Assembly (NCBI RefSeq): GCF_028595265.1
Contig: NZ_JAQQXP010000001.1
Span: 2,046,001 to 2,110,000 of the forward strand
Origin: Alteromonas gilva
GTDB lineage: Bacteria > Pseudomonadota > Gammaproteobacteria > Enterobacterales > Alteromonadaceae
Direction of reading: 5' to 3'
Length of the DNA: 64,000 bases
Shown here piece after piece: positions 25,602 through 35,097 of the stretch. Every line of letters starts with the position of its first letter. The first letter of the stretch is position 1. Under the pieces are notes generated by a model that saw only the letters and a program-made list of their open reading frames with translations, did not search any database and was not told the DNA's origin. Both the position numbers and the translations under genes were made by a program.

Positions 25602-26845
25602 GTTTAATAACGCAAATTGCGAAAGATACTGCTAACGCGGCAAAGACGTTAGCAATTTTAGATGAAGCAACAAAAAATAAAGTGCTGGCTGATATGGCCA
25701 GTGCGATCCGTAATAACCAGGCGGATATCATTGAGGTAAACATCAAAGAAGTGGCCGAAGGTAAGAAGAACGGTCTGGATGATGCCATGATTGACCGTCT
25801 GACGCTTACGCCGGCGCGTATTGAGGATATGGCCGCGGGTATCGAAACCATTATTGAGCTAGCGGATCCGGTGGGGCAGGAGCGTTCGATCACCAAGCGC
25901 GACAATGGCCTGGAGATCAACAAAATGCGCGTGCCACTGGGCGTAGTGTGCATGATTTATGAAGCGCGTCCTAACGTAACAGCAGATGCGGGTGCGCTGT
26001 GCTTCAAATCAGGTAACGGTGTGATTTTGCGCGGTGGTAAAGAAGCGCTGCAAACGAGCCTGGCCATTGCCGGTTTACTGCAGCAGGTGCTGCGTGAGCA
26101 TAAATTACCGGAAGCCCTGATCAGCGTAATTCCTGATCCAGACCGTGCACTCATGCAGGAGCTTATGGAACAGACCGACACCATCGACGTGATAATACCG
26201 CGTGGTGGTGAGGGCTTAATCCGTTATGTCACTGATAACAGTAAAGTACCGGTTATTCAGCACTTTAAAGGGGTTTGTCACCTTTATGTCGACAAAGAAG
26301 CCGACCTGGACATGGCGATGGCGCTACTCATCAATGGTAAAACCCAGCGTACCGGGGTGTGTAATGCACTGGAAGGCCTGGTAGTGCATGAGGCCGTTGC
26401 CGGCGATTTTCTGCCGCAGGTTAATAAAATGTGCCAGGAAAAGGGCGTGATTGTTCATGCCGATAAGGCCGCAGCAAGGTTTTTCGACAATGCTGATGTC
26501 ATTGGTGATGATGAATTTGGCGAGGAATACCTCGGCCTTGAAATTGCTATTCGCGTGGTTAAAGACTACGATGCGGCGCTTGCCCATATTCATGAGTTTG
26601 GTAGTCACCACACTGAGGTGATTTGTACCGCCAACAATGATACCGCCAAGCACTTTCAACGCGCCGTTGATGCCTCAGCAGTGATGATCAACGCGTCTTC
26701 GCGCTTTAATGATGGTAGTCAGCTGGGTTTAGGTGCAGAAATTGGTATTGCAACCACCAAACTTCATGCGTATGGTCCGATGGGACTTGAATCACTGACA
26801 ACCGAAAAATATGTGGTTAACGGCACCGGCCAGGTGCGCGAATAG
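25598..26845 (+). CDS. proA: Gamma-glutamyl phosphate reductase (glutamate-5-semialdehyde dehydrogenase)
   Basis: NADPH-dependent reduction of glutamyl-5-phosphate, the second step of proline synthesis; acts with ProB. The 415-residue protein has the aldehyde-dehydrogenase fold, IYEARPNVTADA, and the catalytic Cys in RTGVCNALEGLVVH. 4-nt overlap with proB; a strong terminator follows. Confidence 0.96.
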   Translation: MSLITQIAKDTANAAKTLAILDEATKNKVLADMASAIRNNQADIIEVNIKEVAEGKKNGLDDAMIDRLTLTPARIEDMAAGIETIIELADPVGQERSITKRDNGLEINKMRVPLGVVCMIYEARPNVTADAGALCFKSGNGVILRGGKEALQTSLAIAGLLQQVLREHKLPEALISVIPDPDRALMQELMEQTDTIDVIIPRGGEGLIRYVTDNSKVPVIQHFKGVCHLYVDKEADLDMAMALLINGKTQRTGVCNALEGLVVHEAVAGDFLPQVNKMCQEKGVIVHADKAAARFFDNADVIGDDEFGEEYLGLEIAIRVVKDYDAALAHIHEFGSHHTEVICTANNDTAKHFQRAVDASAVMINASSRFNDGSQLGLGAEIGIATTKLHAYGPMGLESLTTEKYVVNGTGQVRE

Positions 26846-26924
26846 CCCGGTAGCCTCCTTAAACGGCGCTAACTGTGAAGTTTGCGCCGTAAAGTTGCAA
26901 CCCTAAGTCCGGAAGTCAATAATA

Positions 26925-26956
26925 AAGTCCACCGTTTATAACGGTGGGCTTTTTTG
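26925..26956 (+). terminator. Intrinsic terminator after proA
   Basis: AGTCCACCGT (26926-26935) pairs with ACGGTGGGCT (26941-26950) around TTATA, then a T run. Confidence 0.88.
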
Positions 26957-26974
26957 TTAGAGGATATTTAGAAC

Positions 26975-27862
26975 ATGGCGATAAACGAGTTTATCGACAA
27001 AAGCTGGGTAATACTGCTCCACTATACCCAGTCATACAAATTGCTAACGTCAATCGCACTTATTATTGTGTTTTTGGCGGGCAAGCGAGTGGTCATAAAG
27101 TTGCTGCGCCGGCAGGGCAAAAAGCATGGTGACGACCGCCGTCATTCCATCAACACTATTGATCAACTCGGTAATGCGGTATTACTCGCGCTGCTGTTGA
27201 TGCTGTGGGCCGCCGAGGTGCAAAATCTTGCGCTGTCTATTGCCGCGTTTATGGTGGCAATTGTGTTTGCGACCCGCGAGATGATTCAGTGCTTTTTAGG
27301 TTTTATTTACTACATGACCACCCGTCCGTTCAGAGTTGGTGACTGGGTCCAGCTTGGCGAGCATGTGGGTGAAGTGGTGGAAATGGACTGGGCTAAAACA
27401 ACCTTGCTGGAAGTGGATGCTGAGCATTATGGTTACACCGGTAAACATGTGTACGTGCCTAACAATCAATTGATGATTCAAGTGGTTAAGAATCTCAACT
27501 TTCTGCGCCGTTATCGACTGCATGAATTTCAGGTTACCGTAGAGCCACTGGTGAACCCTTATTCGCTGTTACCGGAATTCAGAGAGCTGGCTAATCATCA
27601 CTGCGACCATTTTCGTGATGTCGCTGAACGCTACAAGAGCTGGATTGAGCGAAATCTTGATGCGGAATTTATCAGTATTAACCCCGTCATCGATATTGAA
27701 ACCAATGAGCTGGCAAAATTTGTTGTGAAAATAGGCTTATTTTGCCCGTCAGATGAGTCCTTATATCTGGAAGAAAAGATCCGTTCCGACTGGTTAACGC
27801 TGTGGTTTGAGGCTGTCCAGCGGCAACAGATGAAAGGGACTTTAGCGCCCCTGGTCAGCTAA
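26975..27862 (+). CDS. MscS-family mechanosensitive channel
   Basis: 295-residue inner-membrane protein. Three hydrophobic segments (about 20-38, 66-85, 88-105) are followed by an MscS beta domain with RPFRVGDWVQLGEHVGEVVEM and YVPNNQLM, the region that follows the pore helix in MscS. A relief valve for hypo-osmotic shock is the usual role; shorter than YnaI/YbdG but similar to MscS itself. It begins right after the proA terminator. Confidence 0.9.
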   Translation: MAINEFIDKSWVILLHYTQSYKLLTSIALIIVFLAGKRVVIKLLRRQGKKHGDDRRHSINTIDQLGNAVLLALLLMLWAAEVQNLALSIAAFMVAIVFATREMIQCFLGFIYYMTTRPFRVGDWVQLGEHVGEVVEMDWAKTTLLEVDAEHYGYTGKHVYVPNNQLMIQVVKNLNFLRRYRLHEFQVTVEPLVNPYSLLPEFRELANHHCDHFRDVAERYKSWIERNLDAEFISINPVIDIETNELAKFVVKIGLFCPSDESLYLEEKIRSDWLTLWFEAVQRQQMKGTLAPLVS

Positions 27863-27889
27863 CACCGGGTGGTAAATTGGGTCGGTGTG

Positions 27890-28432
27890 TTACAGCCAGT
27901 TACGCTTAGTGCTGAAGTGATGGCTAAGAAAGTCCATTTGGTCAGCCAGTATACGCCGGTTCATCAGGTAAAAGCGTTCGTAAAGATTGGGCTCGAAAGG
28001 CACTGCCAGTAGCGGCATGCGGGCCTCTTCCGGGGTTCTGGCGCCTTTTTGGTGATTGCAGCGGGCACAGGCCGTGGCAACGTTTTGCCAATGGTTGCGA
28101 CCACCTTGTGAGCGCGGAATAATGTGGTCTCTGGTAAGCTGACTTGACCGGTAGCGGTTACCGCAATACAGGCAAAGATAGTTATCGCGGCGAAACAGAT
28201 AACGGTTGTTGAGGGCAATTTTACCGTACTGGGTGACCTGTCCATCACAGGCTATGATAGAGCTTATTCGCATTTGACTGCGCTGGCCCTGGTTGTTCCA
28301 GCCGCCTAATAACGTGCGGGACTGGTGGCCGAGTTCAAAAAGGACCTTTTCCTGTGCATAATAACGCGCGGCCTGGTAGATGTTCAGCCAGTCTTGCGGC
28401 GCACCTGCTTTATTGAGTCGTAAAATTAACAT
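27890..28432 (-). CDS. HNH endonuclease domain protein
   Basis: 180 residues. The C-terminal HNH domain shows CLYCGNRY, DHIIPRSQGGRNHWQN and ACARCNHQKG: two CxxC zinc pairs around the DH...N catalytic core. The N-terminal half (about 90 residues) is not recognised. Widespread stand-alone HNH proteins of this type occur in marine gammaproteobacteria. No adjacent methylase or phage genes, so restriction or phage packaging is not indicated. Confidence 0.85.
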   Translation of the reverse strand: MLILRLNKAGAPQDWLNIYQAARYYAQEKVLFELGHQSRTLLGGWNNQGQRSQMRISSIIACDGQVTQYGKIALNNRYLFRRDNYLCLYCGNRYRSSQLTRDHIIPRSQGGRNHWQNVATACARCNHQKGARTPEEARMPLLAVPFEPNLYERFYLMNRRILADQMDFLSHHFSTKRNWL

Positions 28433-28583
28433 ATCCGTTTCTCAATCAATCCGTTACCGGTCTGTTATACCAATACTGTTACGAATGAGTATGACAGATA
28501 GATGAAAACGTGCCATGTAATTAAGCAGATAACGACGATGTAAAGTAAAATCGGCAATTTTTTGCAATACAAGTGATTAGTTA

Positions 28584-28613
28584 TTGGTAAACATAGGTCT
28601 ACGCCGCTATACT
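28584..28613 (+). promoter_or_regulatory. Candidate sigma-70 promoter of pnp
   Basis: TTGGTA (28584-28589), 18 bases, TATACT (28608-28613). This places transcription about 50 bases upstream of the pnp start. No rpsO gene precedes pnp here, so pnp needs its own promoter. Confidence 0.4.
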
Positions 28614-28666
28614 AAGCGCCGCGTTTAAAAGCGAAGAATTGTAAAGAAAGAAATAAAGGACAAATA

Positions 28667-30778
28667 GTGACTCCTATTACAAAAACATTCCAGTATGGTC
28701 AACATACTGTAACTTTAGAAACGGGCGTAATCGCCCGTCAGGCAACTGCCGCAGTATTAGCCAGCATGGATGATACTTCAGTACTGGTCACCGTGGTTGG
28801 TAAAAAAGAAGCCAAGCCCGATCAGGACTTTTTCCCATTAACTGTAAACTATCAGGAAAAAACCTACGCAGCAGGTAAAATTCCGGGTGGTTTCTTTAAA
28901 CGTGAAGGACGTCCGTCAGAAGGTGAAACACTGACTGCACGTCTTATCGACCGTCCAATTCGTCCATTGTTCCCAGAAGGGTTCAAAAACGAAATTCAGG
29001 TTGTTATCACGGTTGTTTCAGCTAACCCCGATATCCCCACTGATGTGATTTCAATGATTGGTACCTCAGCGGCACTGTCTATTTCAGGCATTCCGTTTAA
29101 CGGCCCAATCGGCGCAGCACGCGTTGGTTATACCGATGGCGAATACATCCTGAATACGCGCACCAGCGAACAGGAAACCAGCGAGCTGGACTTGGTTGTT
29201 GCCGGTACCGAAGGTGCGGTATTAATGGTTGAGTCTGAAGCTGACATATTGTCAGAAGAAGTGATGCTGGGTGCCGTCATGTACGGTCACGAACAGCTAC
29301 AAACCGTGATAAGTGCCGTTAACGAATTTGCTGCAGAAGTTGCGACCCCTAAGTGGGACTGGCAGCCGCCTGTAGAAAATACCTCGTTAAAAGATAAAGT
29401 TAAAGCGCTTGCCTTAGAAGGCATGACTGCTGCTTATCAAATCTCTGACAAGTTAGAGCGTAAAGACGCCGTGACTGCAGTGACTGAAAAAGCGGCCGCA
29501 GAGATTATTGCTGCAGACGAAGAGCAAGACGAGAAAGAAGTACTTGAGCTGTTACACGAACTGGAAAGTGACGTTGTTCGTTCACGTATTCTGGCTGGCG
29601 AGCCTCGTATTGATGGTCGTGATCCGACCATGGTTCGTGCTCTGAATGTTGCCACCGGCGTATTGCCACGTACTCATGGCTCTGCTGTATTCACCCGTGG
29701 TGAAACGCAGGCACTGGTTGTTGCAACCCTGGGTACTGAGCGTGATGCACAGATGATTGATGAGCTGGCCGGTCGTCGCGACAGCCGCTTTATGCTGCAC
29801 TATAACTTCCCTCCTTACTGCGTGGGTGAAACCGGCATGATCGGCTCACCTAAGCGTCGTGAAATCGGCCATGGTCGTTTGGCTAAGCGTGGTATTCAGG
29901 CGGTAATGCCAAGTGAAGAAGAATTCCCGTATGTTGTTCGTGTGGTTTCTGAAATCACTGAATCTAACGGTTCATCTTCAATGGCGTCTGTTTGTGGTAC
30001 GTCACTGGCGTTAATGGATGCTGGTGTGCCAATTAAGGCCTCTGTTGCGGGTATCGCGATGGGTCTGGTTAAACGCGATGATAACTTTGTTGTTCTGTCT
30101 GACATCTTAGGTGACGAAGATCACTTAGGTGACATGGACTTTAAAGTAGCGGGAACCACCGAGGGTGTTACGGCGCTGCAAATGGATATCAAGATTGAAG
30201 GTATCACTAAAGAAATCATGCAGATCGCCCTTAAGCAAGCCAAAGAGGCGCGCTTACACATCTTAGGTGTGATGGACCAGGCACTTGGTGGCCACCGTGA
30301 AGAAATGAGCGAATTCGCACCGCGTATTTATACCCTGAAGATTGATCAGGACAAAATTCGCGACGTTATCGGTAAGGGTGGTGCAATGATCCGCGCTATT
30401 ACCGAAGAGTCTGACACCAACATCGAAATCGAAGATGATGGTACCGTTAAGATCTTCGCGACCGAGCGTGCTAAAGCTGACATCGCCATTAAGAAAATCG
30501 AACAGGTTACTGCAGAAATCGAAGTAGGCAAAACCTACCACGGTAAAGTAACCCGTACCGTTGACTTTGGTGCCTTTGTTGAAGTATTGCCAGGCAAAGA
30601 AGGTTTGGTGCATATTTCACAAATCGCCCACGAGCGAGTGAATAAAGTGACTGACTACCTGACCGAAGGTCAGATGATAGACGTAAAAGTAATGGAAATC
30701 GATCGCCAGAACCGTGTACGTCTTAGCATTAAAGAACTGTTAGAGAAGCCTGCTAAACAGGAATCGTCTGACGAATAA
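28667..30778 (+). CDS. pnp: Polyribonucleotide nucleotidyltransferase (PNPase)
   Basis: 3'-5' phosphorolytic exoribonuclease, the core degradosome component. The 703-residue protein has two RNase PH domains separated by a helical linker, then a KH domain (IRDVIGKGGAMIRAITEES, GxxG present) and an S1 domain (GKVTRTVDFGAFVEVLPGKEGLVHISQI). GTG start with AAAGGA ten bases upstream. In many relatives rpsO precedes pnp; here a divergent HNH gene does. Confidence 0.98.
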   Translation: MTPITKTFQYGQHTVTLETGVIARQATAAVLASMDDTSVLVTVVGKKEAKPDQDFFPLTVNYQEKTYAAGKIPGGFFKREGRPSEGETLTARLIDRPIRPLFPEGFKNEIQVVITVVSANPDIPTDVISMIGTSAALSISGIPFNGPIGAARVGYTDGEYILNTRTSEQETSELDLVVAGTEGAVLMVESEADILSEEVMLGAVMYGHEQLQTVISAVNEFAAEVATPKWDWQPPVENTSLKDKVKALALEGMTAAYQISDKLERKDAVTAVTEKAAAEIIAADEEQDEKEVLELLHELESDVVRSRILAGEPRIDGRDPTMVRALNVATGVLPRTHGSAVFTRGETQALVVATLGTERDAQMIDELAGRRDSRFMLHYNFPPYCVGETGMIGSPKRREIGHGRLAKRGIQAVMPSEEEFPYVVRVVSEITESNGSSSMASVCGTSLALMDAGVPIKASVAGIAMGLVKRDDNFVVLSDILGDEDHLGDMDFKVAGTTEGVTALQMDIKIEGITKEIMQIALKQAKEARLHILGVMDQALGGHREEMSEFAPRIYTLKIDQDKIRDVIGKGGAMIRAITEESDTNIEIEDDGTVKIFATERAKADIAIKKIEQVTAEIEVGKTYHGKVTRTVDFGAFVEVLPGKEGLVHISQIAHERVNKVTDYLTEGQMIDVKVMEIDRQNRVRLSIKELLEKPAKQESSDE

Positions 30779-30852
30779 TGCACAGTCAGCCTAACCACAT
30801 CTGAGCAGGTGGATAAATAAATTCACTTGCAACAATGGTCAGGAATACGTAC

Positions 30853-30878
30853 AAAAGGGGCTTAATTGCCCCTTTTTT
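30853..30878 (+). terminator. Intrinsic terminator after pnp
   Basis: AAAAGGGGC (30853-30861) pairs with GCCCCTTTT (30868-30876) around TTAATT, ending in a T run. It lies 15 bases before the DUF1244 start, so expression of that gene depends on read-through or a local promoter. Confidence 0.85.
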
Positions 30879-30892
30879 ATTGGAGTTTAAAG

Positions 30893-31189
30893 ATGAACAA
30901 ATCAGTGCAAACTGAAGTAGAAGCGGCTGTTTTCAGACGCTTAATCGACCATCTCGATGCGCACAAAGAGGTGCAAAACATTGAGCTGATGATCCTTGCT
31001 GACTTTTGCCGTAACTGCCTGGCGAAATGGTATAGCAAAGCCGCAGCCGACAAAGGTGAAAGCGTCGACTACGATGAAGCGCGTCAGATTGTGTATAAAA
31101 TGCCCTACAGTGAGTGGAAAGATAAATTCCAACTGCCGGCCACACCTGATCAGCTTGCGGCGTTTGAAGCTAAGCAGCAACAAAAATAA
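30893..31189 (+). CDS. DUF1244 family protein
   Basis: 98-residue cytoplasmic protein from ATG 30893, preceded by GGAG. The FRRLIDHL, DVQN/VQNIELM, LADFCRNCLAKWY and YKMPYSEWK blocks identify DUF1244. The conserved CRNC cysteine pair might bind metal, but that is inference. Function unknown; convergent with cdd. Confidence 0.88.
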   Translation: MNKSVQTEVEAAVFRRLIDHLDAHKEVQNIELMILADFCRNCLAKWYSKAAADKGESVDYDEARQIVYKMPYSEWKDKFQLPATPDQLAAFEAKQQQK

Positions 31190-31204
31190 CCAGGCTTAAG
31201 CCGG

Positions 31205-31606
31205 TTAATCTTGTTCTTCGTCAAGAGGAAAGACATAAGCGTGGGGTAATAGCTCGGCCACGGTGGTTGTCGTGCACTGACCTTGGTTGGTCATCATTAT
31301 TACCGGTGTTTCTGCGCCGGCGAACTCGGCTATCTTTTGTCGGCACCCCCCGCAAGGATAGCAGTATTCGTCGTTAGGACTGACAACGATTATCTGTTGA
31401 ATTTGCGTGGCGCCCTGTGTCACCATGGCGCCAATGGCCGAAGCTTCTGCACATTGTCCGAGGGGATAGGCGGCGTTTTCAACATTACAGCCACTATAGA
31501 CCTGTCCGTCGTTGGCTATAATCGCCGCGCCGACACGAAACTTAGAGTAGGGGGCATGGGCATTTTTCTGAGCGGCTAGTGCGGCTGTTTTTAATTGTTG
31601 TAACAA
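31205..31606 (-). CDS. cdd: Cytidine deaminase
   Basis: Zinc-dependent hydrolytic deamination of cytidine or deoxycytidine to uridine in pyrimidine salvage. I start it at TTG 31606, 7 nt after AAAGGA, giving 133 residues, the normal size of homotetrameric CDAs; the upstream in-frame extension overlaps nlpI and is unlike any CDA. Zinc ligands are in CAE (52-54) and PCGGC (Cys85, Cys88), with proton-shuttle Glu54; FRVGAAI is also typical. Confidence 0.92.
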   Translation of the reverse strand: MLQQLKTAALAAQKNAHAPYSKFRVGAAIIANDGQVYSGCNVENAAYPLGQCAEASAIGAMVTQGATQIQQIIVVSPNDEYCYPCGGCRQKIAEFAGAETPVIMMTNQGQCTTTTVAELLPHAYVFPLDEEQD

Positions 31607-31723
31607 TTTTGTTTCCTTTCTGGTCGTTATTTTTGTTTTAATCCCATTCTGGAATACGTGTTCAGGATTGACATCTGTTATAGTGAACAATACCACGGCG
31701 AATAGGAATGAATTATATTTACC

Positions 31724-32602
31724 ATGCTTAGTCGATTGAGTCTTATTTTTTTTGTAATAGTGTTGTCGGGATGCGCTCAAACGGTCCCTGAATCGCGGCA
31801 AACCGAGATGGGTAATCTGCTCGTTCCCGAGCCTGCCCCTGTGAGCATGCGCTCTCAGGTTGCCATCGCCCGTTTTGGTCAGATTTTAGAAAATGCCGAG
31901 TTGAACGACGATGACAAAGCCCAGCTTCATTTTCAGCGTGGTATGTTGTACGACAGCGTTGGTCTGGGGGGATTAGCGCAGTTCGACTATAATCGCGCCA
32001 TCACTCTCAAACCCGATATGGCAGAGGCCTATAACTCTCTTGGTGTGCATATGGTACAACAGGAGCAGTTTAGCCGTGCCTATGAAGCCTTCGATTCGAC
32101 CCTCGATATCGATCCCGATTATGATTTTGCTTTTTTAAACCGCGGTATCGCGCTTTATTACGGTGGCCGTCCTGATTTGGCAATTAACGATCTTAATGCT
32201 TTTGCTGAGCGCGCACCTGAGGACCCATTCAGGGTGTTGTGGGCGTATTTTGCCGAGCAGGAACTTTCTGCCGAAGCGGCCAGAGCGAGCATGGCTGAGC
32301 GGCGCCAGCGCTTACCAGAAAGTCACTGGGCTACTACCCTGGTCGACTTGTTTTTAGGCACAAAAAACGAAAATCAGTTGCTCGATTCATTGCTTAGCGG
32401 CGTCAAAAACGAAAAAGAACTGACCGATCGCTTATGTGAGGCTTACTTTTACCTCGGCAAATACCATGAGGCAAAAAAGCAGCCCGGCGTAGCCTCCAAT
32501 TACTTTAAATTCACATTGAGCACAAATGTATTTGAGTATGTTGAACATCGTTACGCACGACTGGAACTACAACGCATAAGGCAAGCTTCGGCTACAGACT
32601 AA
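31724..32602 (+). CDS. nlpI: Lipoprotein NlpI
   Basis: TPR-containing outer-membrane lipoprotein that brings the protease Prc to the peptidoglycan hydrolase MepS. The 292-residue precursor has signal peptide MLSRLSLIFFVIVLSGC (lipobox LSGC, Cys17) and TPR units such as AEAYNSLGVHMVQQEQFSRAYEAFDSTL. It keeps the pnp-nlpI neighbourhood known in E. coli. The next gene starts 4 nt after its stop. Confidence 0.93.
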   Translation: MLSRLSLIFFVIVLSGCAQTVPESRQTEMGNLLVPEPAPVSMRSQVAIARFGQILENAELNDDDKAQLHFQRGMLYDSVGLGGLAQFDYNRAITLKPDMAEAYNSLGVHMVQQEQFSRAYEAFDSTLDIDPDYDFAFLNRGIALYYGGRPDLAINDLNAFAERAPEDPFRVLWAYFAEQELSAEAARASMAERRQRLPESHWATTLVDLFLGTKNENQLLDSLLSGVKNEKELTDRLCEAYFYLGKYHEAKKQPGVASNYFKFTLSTNVFEYVEHRYARLELQRIRQASATD

Positions 32603-32606
32603 CGCA

Positions 32607-34103
32607 ATGATGTTCAGAGCGACCTGTATAGCGGTATTTACGTCTCTCACCATAGCTGCCGACAGTGGCCATTTGCCATCGCAGTTGCTGGCCAACGCTG
32701 AGCGAGCCGCTGAACCAGCACCATTGTTATGGGTAGCGGTACAAGCGGGGAGTCAGGAAGCCAGGGCGCGTCTGCTTGCGCAGGCTGAAGCAAGCGAGGA
32801 TGAGTACTGGCTGGAAAAACTCATTCAGGTCGGGTATTCCCCCGCCGCATTAGAACTGTCGCGCCTCAAAGAGGATCCGCGCCTGTCGGGCCGTTTGGTC
32901 AAGCTTGCAGCGCGCGGTGGTGTTGCCGAAGCACAGTATGAATACGCGCTGATCCGCGATGATTATAAGCATCGGGAAACCTGGTTAACCGCTGCTGCTG
33001 AGCAGGATTACTTTATTGCTCAGACAGCGTTAGCTGACTGGTATTTACTCCATGATGCGCAGGCGAAGGCAGAACCCTGGTTAGTTAAAACCGCCGCCAG
33101 GGATAGCCAGAGTGCCTATCAGCTGGCCTTTATTCGTTGGCAACAAGGCAGCGAGAATGAAGCGTTTGAGCTGTTCAAACAGGCTGCCCAACAGGACCAT
33201 GTTGAAGCACAACGGGTGCTGTCCGTGTTAAAGCAATATCAACCGGTGTCACTGAGCGCTTTAGCCGAAACGCCAGCCGCAGAATATAGCAACGTTAGCT
33301 GCAAACAGCGTATTCAACCCTTTGCAACGGGCCTGGCCGAAATAGTGCAAGCGAACCGCATTTACCAACAATATCAGCAGGATAAACGACTCAGTCAATT
33401 ACCTCTTTGCGTTGAAGAGCCGGTTTGGCTGGAGCGGCAGGCGCTCAACTGCAATGCTAACTGGCAGGGCCAGGGCCGGTTAGGATGCGATATAGCAGCG
33501 CTGGATGAAGTCACGCAGGCAAAGGGTTTTACGCATGCCGTGATCCTGGCAAAATCCGGCAAAGCGAATGTCAATAATGGCGTGATGTATCTGGATGTCG
33601 GTGATACCTACAGTGTGTTTGTCCATGAACTGGCGCATTTTGTTGGTTTTGTCGATGAATACCCGCTGACGCGTGAACTGGCTCGCGAATACTGTCAACG
33701 CAAGACGGCGCCAAACCTGGTGTTTTTAGGCCAGATAACCTATGCGCCACTGAGCAATATAGACTTCTGGGAAACCTTTGAATATCCGGTAAGCTTATAT
33801 CCGTCACGTACCTGCAACAATATAGGCGTTAAAAGTTACAAGCCCAGTGAGCGCATTACGTTTATGGAAAATCACGATGCGCACTATATTCCTCCCCTGT
33901 ATTTGTCGATATGGCGACAGCGTCTGCAACAACGCAGCAGCCAGCGCCCTATCGCGATGAACTTTTTTCAACACTATGAAAAGGCAGGGAATATTCCTAA
34001 AGCCGCATACTGGCTGGATGTGTTGCGCCAACAACGACGCGAACCAGACCCTATTGACGACGCGCCAACCGCGGCCAATGCAGCACGCAAGCTAAGCGAT
34101 TAA
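32607..34103 (+). CDS. Sel1-repeat protein with a predicted HExxHxxGxxDE zinc peptidase domain
   Basis: 498 residues; a short hydrophobic start (MMFRATCIAVFTSLTIA) suggests export. Residues ~85-215 hold Sel1-like helical repeats, each with an AA-x5-AQ-x-x-L pattern (GGVAEAQYEYAL, QDYFIAQTALADWYL, DHVEAQRVLSVL). Residues ~225-420 form a second domain with HELAH (340-344) followed by G347 and D350-E351, the metal site of M64/metzincin-like peptidases. Tightly coupled to nlpI (4 nt), so it likely works in the cell envelope with NlpI. I do not know a named family with this architecture. Confidence 0.75.
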   Translation: MMFRATCIAVFTSLTIAADSGHLPSQLLANAERAAEPAPLLWVAVQAGSQEARARLLAQAEASEDEYWLEKLIQVGYSPAALELSRLKEDPRLSGRLVKLAARGGVAEAQYEYALIRDDYKHRETWLTAAAEQDYFIAQTALADWYLLHDAQAKAEPWLVKTAARDSQSAYQLAFIRWQQGSENEAFELFKQAAQQDHVEAQRVLSVLKQYQPVSLSALAETPAAEYSNVSCKQRIQPFATGLAEIVQANRIYQQYQQDKRLSQLPLCVEEPVWLERQALNCNANWQGQGRLGCDIAALDEVTQAKGFTHAVILAKSGKANVNNGVMYLDVGDTYSVFVHELAHFVGFVDEYPLTRELAREYCQRKTAPNLVFLGQITYAPLSNIDFWETFEYPVSLYPSRTCNNIGVKSYKPSERITFMENHDAHYIPPLYLSIWRQRLQQRSSQRPIAMNFFQHYEKAGNIPKAAYWLDVLRQQRREPDPIDDAPTAANAARKLSD

Positions 34104-34858
34104 CCGGCTGATACCCGTGGTGAGAGCACATCATCACGGTATTCGTTCACCCACATTGCAGTGGCACCACATATGGCAACCGGCATCACCAAAAAGTTAA
34201 TAATGGGGATCATTGCCATAACATTGACTGCGATGCCAAAGGGGTAGCTCAGCCCTTTGCGATTACCCAGGTGACTGCGCATTGTGGCAAAAGGCACTTT
34301 GTGATTGTCAAACGGGTAATCGCAGTATTGTATTGCCATCATCCAGGCACCAAATAAAAACCACAATACCTGGCCGACAACCGGTAAAATAAAAAACAAC
34401 AATAAAAAACCGATAGCCCGCGGCAAGTAATAGATAAACTTAGTGACTTCGCGGCCCATCGTGCGCGGTATGTCTTTGATAATTGCCATAAGGCCTTCAT
34501 CACCCAACGATTGGCCGGTAAGGTGGCGCTCGACTTTTTCGGCTAATAAGCCATTGAACGGGGCAGCAATCCAGTTCGCTAAGGTGCCAAACAAGAGCGC
34601 GAAGCTCAGTAAAATGCTAATCACCGCCAATGGCCAAAGCAAAAAGGTAATAGACGTTTTTAACCAGCCCAGAAAGTCGGGAATAAGGCCGGTAATGTAA
34701 TTTACCCCGACTTCTATCTGACCAATCAAAAAGTAAAATGCCACGGAAAATAGCAGCAGATTGATGGTCAGTGGCACAAAAACAAATCGTTTTAACCCCT
34801 TGGTAGTGATCAAGTCAAAACCCTGGCCAAAATAACTCATACCACTTCGTTGTGCCAT
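34100..34858 (-). CDS. cysZ: Sulfate transporter CysZ
   Basis: Inner-membrane sulfate uptake protein (CysZ/EI24 family). Start at 34858 (MAQRSGMSYFGQGFDLIT, 252 residues), with CAGGAG upstream; the longer in-frame form is unlike the family. Four or more membrane helices, plus LGNRKGLSYPFG and the KVPFATMRSHL loop typical of CysZ. Its last 4 nt overlap the end of the convergent Sel1 gene. Divergent from smc, next to zipA-ligA as in enterobacteria (cysZ-zipA-ligA). Confidence 0.93.
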   Translation of the reverse strand: MAQRSGMSYFGQGFDLITTKGLKRFVFVPLTINLLLFSVAFYFLIGQIEVGVNYITGLIPDFLGWLKTSITFLLWPLAVISILLSFALLFGTLANWIAAPFNGLLAEKVERHLTGQSLGDEGLMAIIKDIPRTMGREVTKFIYYLPRAIGFLLLFFILPVVGQVLWFLFGAWMMAIQYCDYPFDNHKVPFATMRSHLGNRKGLSYPFGIAVNVMAMIPIINFLVMPVAICGATAMWVNEYRDDVLSPRVSAG

Positions 34859-35097
34859 TTGAACTCCTGATTGCTGAAAATAAACAAGAAATAACCCTGA
34901 TATGGCGTACCATACCTTACTGTGCACAGTATAAAATGCCAGACTACGGCTGTGAAATCCTAATTGTTACAGTCCATGAACTTTGTTACATTCAACCTAT
35001 AATAACAATTCGAAAGTGCGCAACGTGAATTCTTCCGTAACGACGTTTACGACAGATCCAGCAGTAACTTACGCTCTCAAAGACAGGGTGGGTTAGC

